Positions 1 through 7,965 of a stretch of DNA of 64,000 nucleotides are shown piece by piece. Below the pieces are notes generated by a model. The model ran no database searches. It saw only the letters and a list, made by a program, of their open reading frames with translations, and was not told the DNA's origin. How positions within the stretch are numbered: the stretch's first letter is position 1; each line of letters starts with the position of its first letter. The stretch spans positions 62,001 to 126,000 of the forward strand of contig CAKROW010000001.1 of the NCBI GenBank assembly GCA_934373235.1, written 5' to 3'. Position numbers and translations under genes: made by a program. This DNA comes from an uncultured Blautia sp. GTDB taxonomy: Bacteria; Bacillota; Clostridia; Lachnospirales; Lachnospiraceae.

Positions 1-358
1 GCTCTTTTGCAAGATTCTTAAAGTATTCCACAAGTTCTCCGGCAATTCCCTGATGACGGTACTCCGGGATAACGTTAAGGCCAAATACAGTCTGGATATC
101 CCCGTCTTTTTTGTGGAGCGTGATATCGTGATAAAATTCGTCCGGAAGTACAGGTTTGTCTGTGGTTCCTCCATTGATAAATCCTACGATCATACCATCC
201 TTCACAGCTACCACAAAATTCTCCGGAAATGTTTCCATTCGTTTCAGTACGTCCTCACGGCTTGCTGCCTCCGCAGGCGGGAAACAGATTGCCTCGATCT
301 GAGCCAGCCGTTCTGCTTCCTCCGGTTTCGCCAGCCTGATCTCTAAATTTTCTGCCAT
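1..358 (-). CDS. GNAT-family N-acetyltransferase, C-terminus cut by window edge
   Basis: The reading frame starts at an ATG at 358 and stays open to the left edge, giving 119 codons. The translation contains LNVIPEYRHQGIAGELVEYF, which matches the acetyl-CoA pyrophosphate-binding motif of GNAT enzymes (R/Q-x-x-G-x-G/A). The acceptor substrate cannot be told. A GGAGG ribosome site lies just upstream of the ATG, and a good promoter sits at 425-453, so this is a separate transcription unit. The C-terminal part of the fold lies outside the window. Confidence 0.85.
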   Translation of the reverse strand, partial: MAENLEIRLAKPEEAERLAQIEAICFPPAEAASREDVLKRMETFPENFVVAVKDGMIVGFINGGTTDKPVLPDEFYHDITLHKKDGDIQTVFGLNVIPEYRHQGIAGELVEYFKNLAKE

Positions 359-424
359 TTATATTCCTCCAGAACTTCTCTCTTATTCTTTATATACCGC
401 TGTCCCGGTTATAACTCTTTCTTA

Positions 425-453
425 ATTATATCGGCTGAATTTAGATGCGTCAA
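425..453 (-). promoter_or_regulatory. Promoter of the GNAT gene
   Basis: On the minus strand TTGACG and TATAAT are separated by 17 bp, upstream of the start at 358. The rest of the 359-663 gap holds only a second weaker TATAAT (603-608) and no convincing gene. Confidence 0.6.
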
Positions 454-663
454 TGTATAACCTGAGGCTTTTCCCTTCAAAAATATCTCACTGTGGTGTC
501 TCAGCCACTGTGAATAAGCAGGAAGAAGCCCCCAGTGATCACACTACTGAGAGCTTCATTCTTTCGCCTTTGCCACACTTATTCTTTCTTTCGCCTGTTG
601 GCATTATAGCATATGCTTTCAGGCAAAGTAATATACTTCTCACTGAAAATTAATTTCAACGCC

Positions 664-1422
664 TCACAACACTGACTCGATCAATCTCTCCGTATACTCC
701 GTCTTAGGCCTCTCAATGATCTCCTCAGGTGTTCCTTCTTCCTCTACATGTCCGTCGTGCATCACGATCACCCGGTCGCAGAACATCTGGACAAGGGCCA
801 GATCATGGCAGATAAAAATAAACGCCAGATTCTTTTCTTTTTTCAGCTTTATGAGAAGCTCCATAATCTGTTTCTGCACAGTCACATCAAGAGCACTGGT
901 GGCTTCATCACAGATCAGGATTTTCGGTTCCACAGCCAAAGCTCTTGCAATAGCTGCTCTCTGACATTCCCCGCCACTGACCTGATGAGGATAACGGTCT
1001 GCATAAGCTGCACTCAGTCCATATTTGATAAGAAGCTTTTCCACACGTTTCCTGGTTTCTTTCTTACTTATCCCCATATTCCGGAGACTTTCCCCGATTC
1101 CATCCCCAAGTGTACATCTTGGATCAAAGGATTCTCCCGGGGTCTGGAATACCATCTGGATCTCTCTGTACGTTTCCCGCAGTTCTTTTCCCTTTACCTG
1201 CGTGATATTTTTTCCCAGAAGAAAAATCTCTCCACCGGTCAGTTCCGTCAGATGAGTGATCATCTTTGCAACCGTACTTTTTCCTGATCCGGACTCACCT
1301 ACAATTCCCAGACATTCTCCCTGTTTCAGAAAAAAGCTCACATCTTCCACGGCTGTAATGGATTTTTTCCCTGATACAAAATTCTTTTTTAAATGACGTA
1401 CTTCCAGTATATATTCTGCCAC
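664..1422 (-). CDS. ABC transporter ATPase, DppF/NikE type
   Basis: A 252-residue ATP-binding subunit of a peptide/nickel-type importer. It has a Walker A GESGSGKST, the signature VSGGECQRAAIARAL and Walker B ILICDEATSALD, in the normal order and spacing. It is the last gene of a five-gene minus-strand operon (permease, permease, binding protein, ATPase, ATPase). It would pair with the ATPase at 1444-2250 on the cytoplasmic side of the permeases to drive uptake. The family transports di/oligopeptides, nickel or metal-chelate complexes; the substrate is decided by the binding protein. The length is slightly short because the C-terminal oligopeptide extension is brief. Confidence 0.9.
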   Translation of the reverse strand: MAEYILEVRHLKKNFVSGKKSITAVEDVSFFLKQGECLGIVGESGSGKSTVAKMITHLTELTGGEIFLLGKNITQVKGKELRETYREIQMVFQTPGESFDPRCTLGDGIGESLRNMGISKKETRKRVEKLLIKYGLSAAYADRYPHQVSGGECQRAAIARALAVEPKILICDEATSALDVTVQKQIMELLIKLKKEKNLAFIFICHDLALVQMFCDRVIVMHDGHVEEEGTPEEIIERPKTEYTERLIESVL

Positions 1423-1443
1423 TTCTTCTCTCCATTCCTTGTT

Positions 1444-2250
1444 TCAGCCTGCACAAATGCTCTCCTGCCTGCCTCTGTTCAGACGCGGCACAGAATTCAT
1501 AAGCTCTTTTGTATAAGGATCCTGCGGATCGTCCAGTATCTGCCTGGTATCTCCGTATTCCATCACTTTGCCGTTCTTCAGCACCAGAACCTTATCTGCC
1601 ATTTTTCCAACTACTCCGATGTTATGAGTGACAATAATCATGGCTGTATGATATTCCTGACGCAGAAGCAGCATTTCCTCAACAACCTGTTTCTGCACGA
1701 TCACATCAAGGGCACTGGTCGGCTCATCTGCAAGCAGGAGAGATGGATGCTGCAGCATGGAAATACAGATCCCCACACGCTGGTTCATTCCCCCGGACAG
1801 TTCAAAAGGATAACTCTTCAGGACACGCCTGCCATCCTTCAGCCCGATCTTTTCCATCATTTCTATTGCACGTTCTTCACATTCCCTGGGGCTGATCTTT
1901 TCATGCTCCCGCATACTTTCGTAAATCTGATCACCAACTGTACGGATCGGGCAAAGCGCAGCACCGGAATCCTGAAAAACCATGGCGATCTCCGGTCCCA
2001 GAAGTGTTCGGAGTTCTTTTTCCGGCATATCCACTACATTCCTTCCCCTGTACCAGATATCACCCTCCGTAACCATGCCTTCATTTCCCAGAAGTCCCAT
2101 AACAGCCTTAATGATAGTACTTTTTCCACTTCCGGATTCACCTACCACCCCAAGGATCTCTCCTTTATTCAGTTCCAGATTTATATCCTGAACAACAGGT
2201 TCTCCATTATAACAGATCGTCACATGATCAAGTTTCAGCAATGCTTCCAT
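1444..2250 (-). CDS. ABC transporter ATPase, DppD/NikD type
   Basis: A 268-residue ABC ATPase with Walker A GESGSGKST, signature LSGGMNQRVGICISML and Walker B LLLADEPTSALD. It ends with the short proline/arginine-rich tail typical of the oligopeptide ATPase subfamily. It sits 18 bp after the binding-protein gene and 21 bp before the second ATPase, so the pair is co-transcribed and probably forms a heterodimer. The signature GMNQR differs slightly from the usual GMRQR but keeps the SGG core, so activity is expected. Confidence 0.9.
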   Translation of the reverse strand: MEALLKLDHVTICYNGEPVVQDINLELNKGEILGVVGESGSGKSTIIKAVMGLLGNEGMVTEGDIWYRGRNVVDMPEKELRTLLGPEIAMVFQDSGAALCPIRTVGDQIYESMREHEKISPRECEERAIEMMEKIGLKDGRRVLKSYPFELSGGMNQRVGICISMLQHPSLLLADEPTSALDVIVQKQVVEEMLLLRQEYHTAMIIVTHNIGVVGKMADKVLVLKNGKVMEYGDTRQILDDPQDPYTKELMNSVPRLNRGRQESICAG

Positions 2251-2268
2251 GTTAAAATCTCCCAGCCG

Positions 2269-3831
2269 TTATTTCACTTCCAGATCTGCCGTGATCTCAT
2301 AATAATCACATGGATGCGCAGTCAGCCCTGACACATTTGATCTTGATACCAGTCCCATATTCAGATGAGATACAAAGAAATACGCATCATCATCAAGAAT
2401 CATCTGCTGTGCTTCGATGGCAAGCTTTCCTCTCTCATCTGCGTCAAAGGTCTCATGCATTTTTGCTACGATATCATCCAGACCGGAGTTACTGTATTTG
2501 CCATAATTCTTTGCTGCCCCGGATACAACTGTGCTTGTAAAAAAGTACTCCGGATCACCGGTGGGTGCAGTTGTAAGAGAACTTACATATACGTCAAAAT
2601 CTCCATTTTTCGCATAGGTTGCATGATCTGCCGTATTATTTACATTTACCTCAATTCCAATATCCTTTAAAGTGGACTGTGCATATTCAGCAAGCTTCGG
2701 CTGTTCCAGACGTGTCGGATAAGTCAGCCATGTGACAGAGAGTTTTTTTCCATCCTTATCTGCATATCCATCACCATCTGTATCCTTCCATCCGGATTCC
2801 TCAAGAAGTTTTTTTGCTCCTTCCGGATCATAGGACGGTGCTTTCACTGCACCATTTCCGTAAGAAAAGCTGCCCGGAAAAGCTCCCACGGCTGGAACAC
2901 CACGATTCTCCATGATCACGCTGCAGAAGCCTTCCTTATCAATACCCATCTCAATAGCTTCCCTTACATTCTTATCCTGCATCAGTTCAGATTCCATATT
3001 AAACTGGCCGAAAAAGCAGCGGCTTGTTGCAACAGAACTGATCTGATAATCAGGATTTCCGTCAAATAAAGCATAATTGTCATACTGAAGCCCGTAAGTT
3101 CCCTGGATATCTCCTGTCTGCAGAGCTGCTGTCAGTGCACTTCCGTCAGAAAAAGATTTCACGATCACATTATCAGTCTTTACTTCTCCGCCCCAGTAGT
3201 TTTCATTCTTCACCAGCTTGATTTCTGTAGGGGAAACCTCTGTTGCAATAAAAGGACCTGTACCTGCAACATTGGCAGAACCGCCTTCTCCCTGCACACC
3301 ATAATCCATATCTATGATAGCCCCATATGGATCTCCAAGATAATTGATGATCGCAGGACATGCTTCTGTTGTATGGATCGTTACCGTCATTCCGTCTGCC
3401 TCGATCTTGTCAATCTTCATATCTGACGGTGCCCGGTCGTGATTCGCGATCAGATCATCCAGACATTCTTTAACTGCTTCTCCGTCCATATCTCTGCCGC
3501 TGGAAAATTTCACGCCATCACGAAGCGTAATTTTCACAGTATTATCATCTGTAAATTCATAATCTGTAGCAAGCCACGGCTCGATCTCCATGTTGTCATT
3601 ATATTTAAACAAGGTCTCCCCTACACCATAACGCAGGCAGCTCCAGCCGGAATAATTGTCATGTGGGTTCAGGCCTGCATCTCCCATCTCCTCACTGTAT
3701 CCGGTTGTTCCGTAAACAAAAGTTGTCCCTTCTGTTTTATCCTTATTGTTACTTTTCGCATTTACAGACACTCCTGTCATACTCATAACCAGCATTGCCG
3801 CAAGTGTCGCTGCCATTAATTTTTTCTTCAT
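2269..3831 (-). CDS. Extracellular solute-binding protein family 5 (peptide/nickel type)
   Basis: A 520-residue secreted binding protein. Residues 1-25 form a signal peptide ending near VNA-KS; there is no lipobox Cys at the cleavage site, so it is not obviously a lipoprotein. The body follows the SBP_bac_5 pattern, with a GETLFKYNDNMEIEPWLATD stretch and DGVKFSSGRDMDGEAVK. The wording of the N-terminal region (GYSEEMGDAGLNPHDNYSGW) is closer to nickel/opine-type NikA-like proteins than to DppA, but this is recall, not a search. It is the third gene of the operon and defines the transporter substrate. Confidence 0.85.
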   Translation of the reverse strand: MKKKLMAATLAAMLVMSMTGVSVNAKSNNKDKTEGTTFVYGTTGYSEEMGDAGLNPHDNYSGWSCLRYGVGETLFKYNDNMEIEPWLATDYEFTDDNTVKITLRDGVKFSSGRDMDGEAVKECLDDLIANHDRAPSDMKIDKIEADGMTVTIHTTEACPAIINYLGDPYGAIIDMDYGVQGEGGSANVAGTGPFIATEVSPTEIKLVKNENYWGGEVKTDNVIVKSFSDGSALTAALQTGDIQGTYGLQYDNYALFDGNPDYQISSVATSRCFFGQFNMESELMQDKNVREAIEMGIDKEGFCSVIMENRGVPAVGAFPGSFSYGNGAVKAPSYDPEGAKKLLEESGWKDTDGDGYADKDGKKLSVTWLTYPTRLEQPKLAEYAQSTLKDIGIEVNVNNTADHATYAKNGDFDVYVSSLTTAPTGDPEYFFTSTVVSGAAKNYGKYSNSGLDDIVAKMHETFDADERGKLAIEAQQMILDDDAYFFVSHLNMGLVSRSNVSGLTAHPCDYYEITADLEVK

Positions 3832-3864
3832 ATTTTTTCTCTCTCGCTTTCTTTTACTCTGATG

Positions 3865-4731
3865 TCATTTTCCTCTGTTCCGTTCTCTTGGATCCATATA
3901 ATCCCGGACTGTATCGCCCAGAAGATTAAATATCATAACTGTAATAAAAATCGCGGCTCCCGGAGCCAGCACCATCCACGGTGCGATCTGCAGCATACTT
4001 CTTCCGTCATTGATCATACTTCCCCACTCAGCCATTGGCGGCTTCACTCCAAGTCCCAGGAAGGAAAGTCCTGCAAGCTCCATCATCATGGTTCCGATAT
4101 CAAGAACGGCTGTAACAAGAATCGGTCCTGCAATATTGGGTAAAATATGCTTTATCAGAAGCTTTCCTGTACTGCTGCCGGAAAGCTTCGCTGCCATCAG
4201 ATACGGAGAGGCTTTCTGTGTCAGGGTAAGTCCTCTGGCGAGCCTTGCAAATTTCGGCCAGCCGATCACAGCCAGGGCGATGATCGCATTCTGGATTCCC
4301 CCTCCCAGCACAGCAGCTACTGCCAGTGCAAAAACAAGTCCCGGGAATGCAAGAAAAAGGTCGGAAATACGCATAAGGACTGCCTCTGTTTTTCCGCCTC
4401 TCCAGCCGCATAAAATTCCGATCACAGTTCCCACAACCGTGATCACAGCTACCAGGATCAATGTTCCGTAAATACTTACAGTGCTTCCTGTAATCACTCT
4501 TGACAGCATATCTCTGCCATAACGGTCTGTCCCCAGAAGATGCTCCGGGCATGGTGCCTTCTGTGCCAGTGTCAGATCCTGCGCATAGGGATCATAAGGG
4601 CAAAGATATTTTGCAAACGCTGCGATCAGCAAAAGTACTGCAGTCAGTATCAGAAAAAATATCAGTTTAGCCCTGGTATGATTTTTCCTGGTTTTCTGTT
4701 TCCGGACAGTTATCTTCTTTTCTCCACTCAT
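3865..4731 (-). CDS. ABC transporter permease, DppC/NikC type
   Basis: A 288-residue membrane protein with a basic cytoplasmic N-terminus, a first helix at about residues 24-44, then the sequence LLGTDRYGRDMLSRVI that is diagnostic for DppC/OppC/NikC permeases, and a five-helix permease core. The EAA-type loop is near GLSFLGLGVKPPMAEWGSM. Its start overlaps the stop of the upstream permease by 4 bp, which points to translational coupling. It forms the channel with the permease at 4728-5672. Confidence 0.9.
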   Translation of the reverse strand: MSGEKKITVRKQKTRKNHTRAKLIFFLILTAVLLLIAAFAKYLCPYDPYAQDLTLAQKAPCPEHLLGTDRYGRDMLSRVITGSTVSIYGTLILVAVITVVGTVIGILCGWRGGKTEAVLMRISDLFLAFPGLVFALAVAAVLGGGIQNAIIALAVIGWPKFARLARGLTLTQKASPYLMAAKLSGSSTGKLLIKHILPNIAGPILVTAVLDIGTMMMELAGLSFLGLGVKPPMAEWGSMINDGRSMLQIAPWMVLAPGAAIFITVMIFNLLGDTVRDYMDPRERNRGK

Positions 4732-5672
4732 GCTCTGTCACCTCCAAGCCTTACTCTCGGATCAAGATAGTGGTAAAGGATATCTGTCACAATGTTTACC
4801 AGTACATAGATAACCGCCATCCATGCCACATAAGCCTGTATTATGGGATAATCCCGCATATTGATGGCATCTACGGCCAGCTTTCCAACTCCGTCCCACA
4901 TAAAAATATTCTCTACAATGGCGGTTCCTCCCAGAAGATTTCCGATGGACAATGCCAGTAGTGTAATGATCGTCAGCATGGATGCCTTCATAACGCTTTT
5001 CCATATGATCACGCTTCCCCTGATTCCTCTTGCCTTCGCCCCCATCACATACGGCTTGTTCAGCTCTTCCAAAACTGTGGCACGTACCTGCCTTGTATAC
5101 TTGGCAGCCATGGAAACAGCCAGCGTCAGTGTAGGAAGAATGATGCTCTGTCCAAGATCAGAATTGGTCACTACCGGCAAAATTCCCAGTTTAACAGACA
5201 GAAAATACATCAGAACCATTGCTGCAAAAAAATTCGGCATGGAATTTCCCACAAAACTTAAGAACCGGATCACATAATCGATCCACTTATTATGTTTCAC
5301 CGCTGACAGGATTCCAAGGGGAACAGCAAGAAGAACAGTAAGAACAACGGATGACAACGTCAGCATGATCGTTGCCGGAAGCTTTGAAATGAAGGTTTCG
5401 TAAACATCTCTGTGGGAAACATAACTCTCTCCCATATCGCCTGTGACCATCCCTGCAAACCAGTTTGCATACTGAACTGGAAACGGCTTATCAAGACCAT
5501 ATTCCGCCTTTGTCTTATCGATGATCTCCTGGGATACTGCAGCGCCTGCATTTTCATACATATACGTCACTGCATCTCCACCGGCCAGTCTCATCATGGC
5601 AAAAGACAGAAATGTGATCCCGATCAGGACCGGTATCAACTGCAGAAGTCTTTTAAAAATATATCTTATCAT
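4728..5672 (-). CDS. ABC transporter permease, DppB/NikB type
   Basis: A 314-residue inner-membrane permease starting MIRYIFKRLLQLIPVLIGIT, the standard opening of DppB/NikB proteins. Six hydrophobic segments follow, with the EAA loop near NKPYVMGAKARGI. It is the first gene of the operon. Its ATG has a GGAAAGGAAG ribosome site. The promoter lies about 175 bp upstream, so the transcript has a long leader that contains the 141-bp repeat and a small open frame overlapping this start. Confidence 0.9.
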   Translation of the reverse strand: MIRYIFKRLLQLIPVLIGITFLSFAMMRLAGGDAVTYMYENAGAAVSQEIIDKTKAEYGLDKPFPVQYANWFAGMVTGDMGESYVSHRDVYETFISKLPATIMLTLSSVVLTVLLAVPLGILSAVKHNKWIDYVIRFLSFVGNSMPNFFAAMVLMYFLSVKLGILPVVTNSDLGQSIILPTLTLAVSMAAKYTRQVRATVLEELNKPYVMGAKARGIRGSVIIWKSVMKASMLTIITLLALSIGNLLGGTAIVENIFMWDGVGKLAVDAINMRDYPIIQAYVAWMAVIYVLVNIVTDILYHYLDPRVRLGGDRA

Positions 5673-5760
5673 TTTCTTCCTTTCCGCACTTTAAATGTTT
5701 AGATAAGAAAGAATCCTGCTTGCAGGATTCTCCGCCTGCGGCGGGTCGCTTCAGCGACAT
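5653..5760 (-). CDS. Possible 35-aa leader ORF inside repeat copy 1
   Basis: A short frame opens at an ATG preceded by GGAGAGG at close spacing and begins MSLKRPAAGGESC. It runs through the hairpins of the 141-bp repeat and stops 20 nt inside the downstream permease gene, in another frame. The same start and first 19 codons, with one change (Lys14 to Leu), recur in repeat copy 2. The strong ribosome site and the overlap suggest a leader peptide or translational coupling. It may also be a chance frame in a structured repeat; no homology is claimed. Confidence 0.3.
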   Translation of the reverse strand: MSLKRPAAGGESCKQDSFLSKHLKCGKEENDKIYF

Positions 5761-5844
5761 AATTCCTCTCCGACGCAGTGCGATCCTGCCCGGAGGGCTT
5801 TTTTATGTCATTGGAACATTACGGAGTAATTTCCTATGACATAA
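5704..5844. repeat. 141-bp dispersed structured repeat, copy 1
   Basis: This stretch matches 60879-61019 without gaps; I count five differences in 141 bp. In order it contains a 10-bp palindromic hairpin (AGAATCCTGC/GCAGGATTCT), a CCGCC/GGCGG hairpin, a GTCGC/GCGAC hairpin, a GCCC/GGGC hairpin followed by a T-run, and a terminal stem TATGTCAT/ATGACATA that encloses a second stem ATTA/TAAT. The terminal stem carries a compensatory change between copies (T5808-A5839 here, G60983-C61014 there). Here the repeat fills the 5' leader of the ABC operon starting at 5672. No terminal target duplication or transposase was seen. Confidence 0.9.
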
Positions 5845-5848
5845 TAAA

Positions 5849-5890
5849 AGTTTAACAATCCTCCTGCTCTGTCACAACCCCCGTAGGGGG
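5849..5890 (-). promoter_or_regulatory. Promoter A with 13-bp C/G dyad
   Basis: On the minus strand a CCCCC-TAC-GGGGG dyad (5878-5890) directly abuts a -35 TTGTGA (5872-5877), followed after 17 bp by TAAACT (5849-5854). The dyad is flanked by AT on one side and TTGT on the other, exactly as at the promoters at 11809-11849 and 15385-15426. The position just upstream of -35 fits an activator of the LysR type. Confidence 0.65.
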
Positions 5891-5930
5891 ATTTCACCTA
5901 TTCCATTCTGTCATGTATATGTATTCCTTT

Positions 5931-7955
5931 TTATGAATAACATTCTGCCCCAGTGTATATTTCACCTCGTACTCTGTGTCCCGGTGATATTTCCAGCCAG
6001 TTTTCTTCCTGACTCTGTATCTCATTGTATTCGATCAGTGCATGTCCCCGCTCTGACACCGGATCCGGAACATGTATTGCCGAAAGCAAAGATCTTGTAT
6101 ATGGATGACACGGATTTCCAAAAAGCTCTTCCGTTGGTGCCATCTCAACCAGTTTCCCGTTTTTCATTACACCAACCGTATCACTCAAAAACCGCACCAT
6201 CGACAGATCATGGGCAATAAACAAAAATGAAAACTTCTTTTCTTTCTGAAGCCTTTTAAACAGCATAACGATCTGCGCCTGAATGGAAATATCCAGAGAG
6301 GCAATTGGTTCATCTGCAATAATAAGGCGTGGCTCCATAAGAAGGCTTCTTCCGATCGCCACTCTCTGCCTCTGGCCTCCGGAAAGCTCTCCCGGCCTTT
6401 TGGAAAGGATGCTTTCATCCAGTCCGGTTTCTTTCAGGATTTCCTTAAGCTTATTTTCCAGAAGCTCCCGATCCCTGATCCTTCGGCTGATCTTTATCGG
6501 TTCCAGCATGATCTGCCGGATGCTCATCCTTGGATTTAAAGCCGCACCAGAATCCTGAAAAATCATCTGGATCTCTCCCTGCATCCGCTTTCTGATATCG
6601 TTGTCACCTGTTCGCTTCAGTCCGAAAGTATTTTTTTTATCTGAAAGCTTCTCTCCCCTGTAAAAGAGTTCTCCACCTGTAGGATGATAAATTCCGGCCA
6701 GGGTTCTGGCTGTTGTGGATTTTCCGCATCCGGTCTCACCAACCAGTGCCATGATCTCTCCTTCCCGGATTCCAAAAGAAACATCATCTACTGCCCGTAC
6801 AGTATAATCTGAACGAACCCGGAAGTACTGTTTCAGATTTTTAGCTTCTATCAGTATTTCCTTCTGCGCAGGATCTTTTCTTTGTAGATCAGGCGTTGCT
6901 TTTTCCCATGTCAGGTTATCCTGGCCACAGATGCAAGGCTCCTGCTGTCTTTTTTTCAGAAATGAAGGTTTTTCTACTTTGGGAGCCCTCTCATCCAGCA
7001 GCCATGTGGCAGCATAATGGGTTTCACTGACCTTAAACATCGGCGGTTCTTTTTTATAATCAATGGCAAGGGCCTGAGAATTCCGGACAGCAAAAGCATC
7101 CCCCTGTGGGGGATTCAAAAGTGATGGCGGCATTCCCGGAATAGGATTCAACACACCTTTTTTATTTGTAAAAAATGGAAGGGAAGAAAGAAGTCCCCAT
7201 GTATACGGATGTCTTGGATCATAATAAACTTCTTCTGCTGTTCCGATCTCAACGATCTTTCCTGCATACATTACGGCAACCCTGTCTGCGATCCTTGCAA
7301 CAGCTCCCAGATCATGTGATACAAATACAATGCTGATTCCTGTTTTTTCCCGAATTTCCAGAAGCAGATCCAGAATTTTGGCTTCCACAGTTACATCCAG
7401 AGCCGTGGTAGCTTCATCCGCAAACAAAATCTGCGGATTACATGCCAGCGCAATAGCAAGAACACATCTCTGTCTCATTCCGCCTGAAAAAAAATGAGGT
7501 TGAAGTCCGTATCGCTGCTCTGCATCTGAAATTCCTACCAGCTTCAGCATTTCTATCGCTTTCTTTTCAGCATCACCTCTGGATACCTTCTGATTTTTGA
7601 TGATCGCTTCTGTGATCTGTTTTCCCACAGGGATCGTAGGATTCAGAGTCAGCATAGGATCCTGAAACACCATACTTACCTTGCTTCCGCACAGCCTCTC
7701 CATTTTTTTTCTTTTATAATCTGTAATGTTTTCTCCGCATAGCCGGATTTCTCCATTTTTCACCCTGGCATTTGGCGGCAACAGTTTCATCACACTGCGG
7801 CACATCACTGTTTTTCCACATCCGGATTCACCTACGATACAAAGGATCTCTCCTTTTTTCACAGAAAGATCCACATTCCGGACGGCCTGTACCTCGCCGT
7901 CCGGTGTGTCAAAGCTTACCGAATAGTTTTTTAATTCCAAAACGGTTTCCTGCAT
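5931..7955 (-). CDS. Fused double ABC ATPase (DppD-DppF type)
   Basis: A single protein of about 674 residues holds two complete ABC ATPase domains. Domain one has GESGCGKT, FSGGMRQRCVLAIAL and ILFADEATTALD. After a linker of about 100 residues containing a Cys pair (CICGQDN region), domain two has GETGCGKST, LSGGQRQRVAIGRSLL and LIIADEPIASLD. I chose the ATG at 7955 because an AAGGG ribosome site precedes it; a start at 7991 would overlap the previous gene. It is the last gene of the second peptide/nickel-type transporter and replaces the usual two separate ATPases. Confidence 0.9.
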   Translation of the reverse strand: MQETVLELKNYSVSFDTPDGEVQAVRNVDLSVKKGEILCIVGESGCGKTVMCRSVMKLLPPNARVKNGEIRLCGENITDYKRKKMERLCGSKVSMVFQDPMLTLNPTIPVGKQITEAIIKNQKVSRGDAEKKAIEMLKLVGISDAEQRYGLQPHFFSGGMRQRCVLAIALACNPQILFADEATTALDVTVEAKILDLLLEIREKTGISIVFVSHDLGAVARIADRVAVMYAGKIVEIGTAEEVYYDPRHPYTWGLLSSLPFFTNKKGVLNPIPGMPPSLLNPPQGDAFAVRNSQALAIDYKKEPPMFKVSETHYAATWLLDERAPKVEKPSFLKKRQQEPCICGQDNLTWEKATPDLQRKDPAQKEILIEAKNLKQYFRVRSDYTVRAVDDVSFGIREGEIMALVGETGCGKSTTARTLAGIYHPTGGELFYRGEKLSDKKNTFGLKRTGDNDIRKRMQGEIQMIFQDSGAALNPRMSIRQIMLEPIKISRRIRDRELLENKLKEILKETGLDESILSKRPGELSGGQRQRVAIGRSLLMEPRLIIADEPIASLDISIQAQIVMLFKRLQKEKKFSFLFIAHDLSMVRFLSDTVGVMKNGKLVEMAPTEELFGNPCHPYTRSLLSAIHVPDPVSERGHALIEYNEIQSQEENWLEISPGHRVRGEIYTGAECYS

Positions 7956-7965
7956 ATTTTTTCCC

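Noticed and set aside
1393..2331. Long plus-strand open frame opposite the DppD-type ATPase and binding protein genes
   Set aside because: It is antisense to clear ABC genes, its translation is rich in His, Cys, Phe and Ser with no family motif, and it has no ribosome site.
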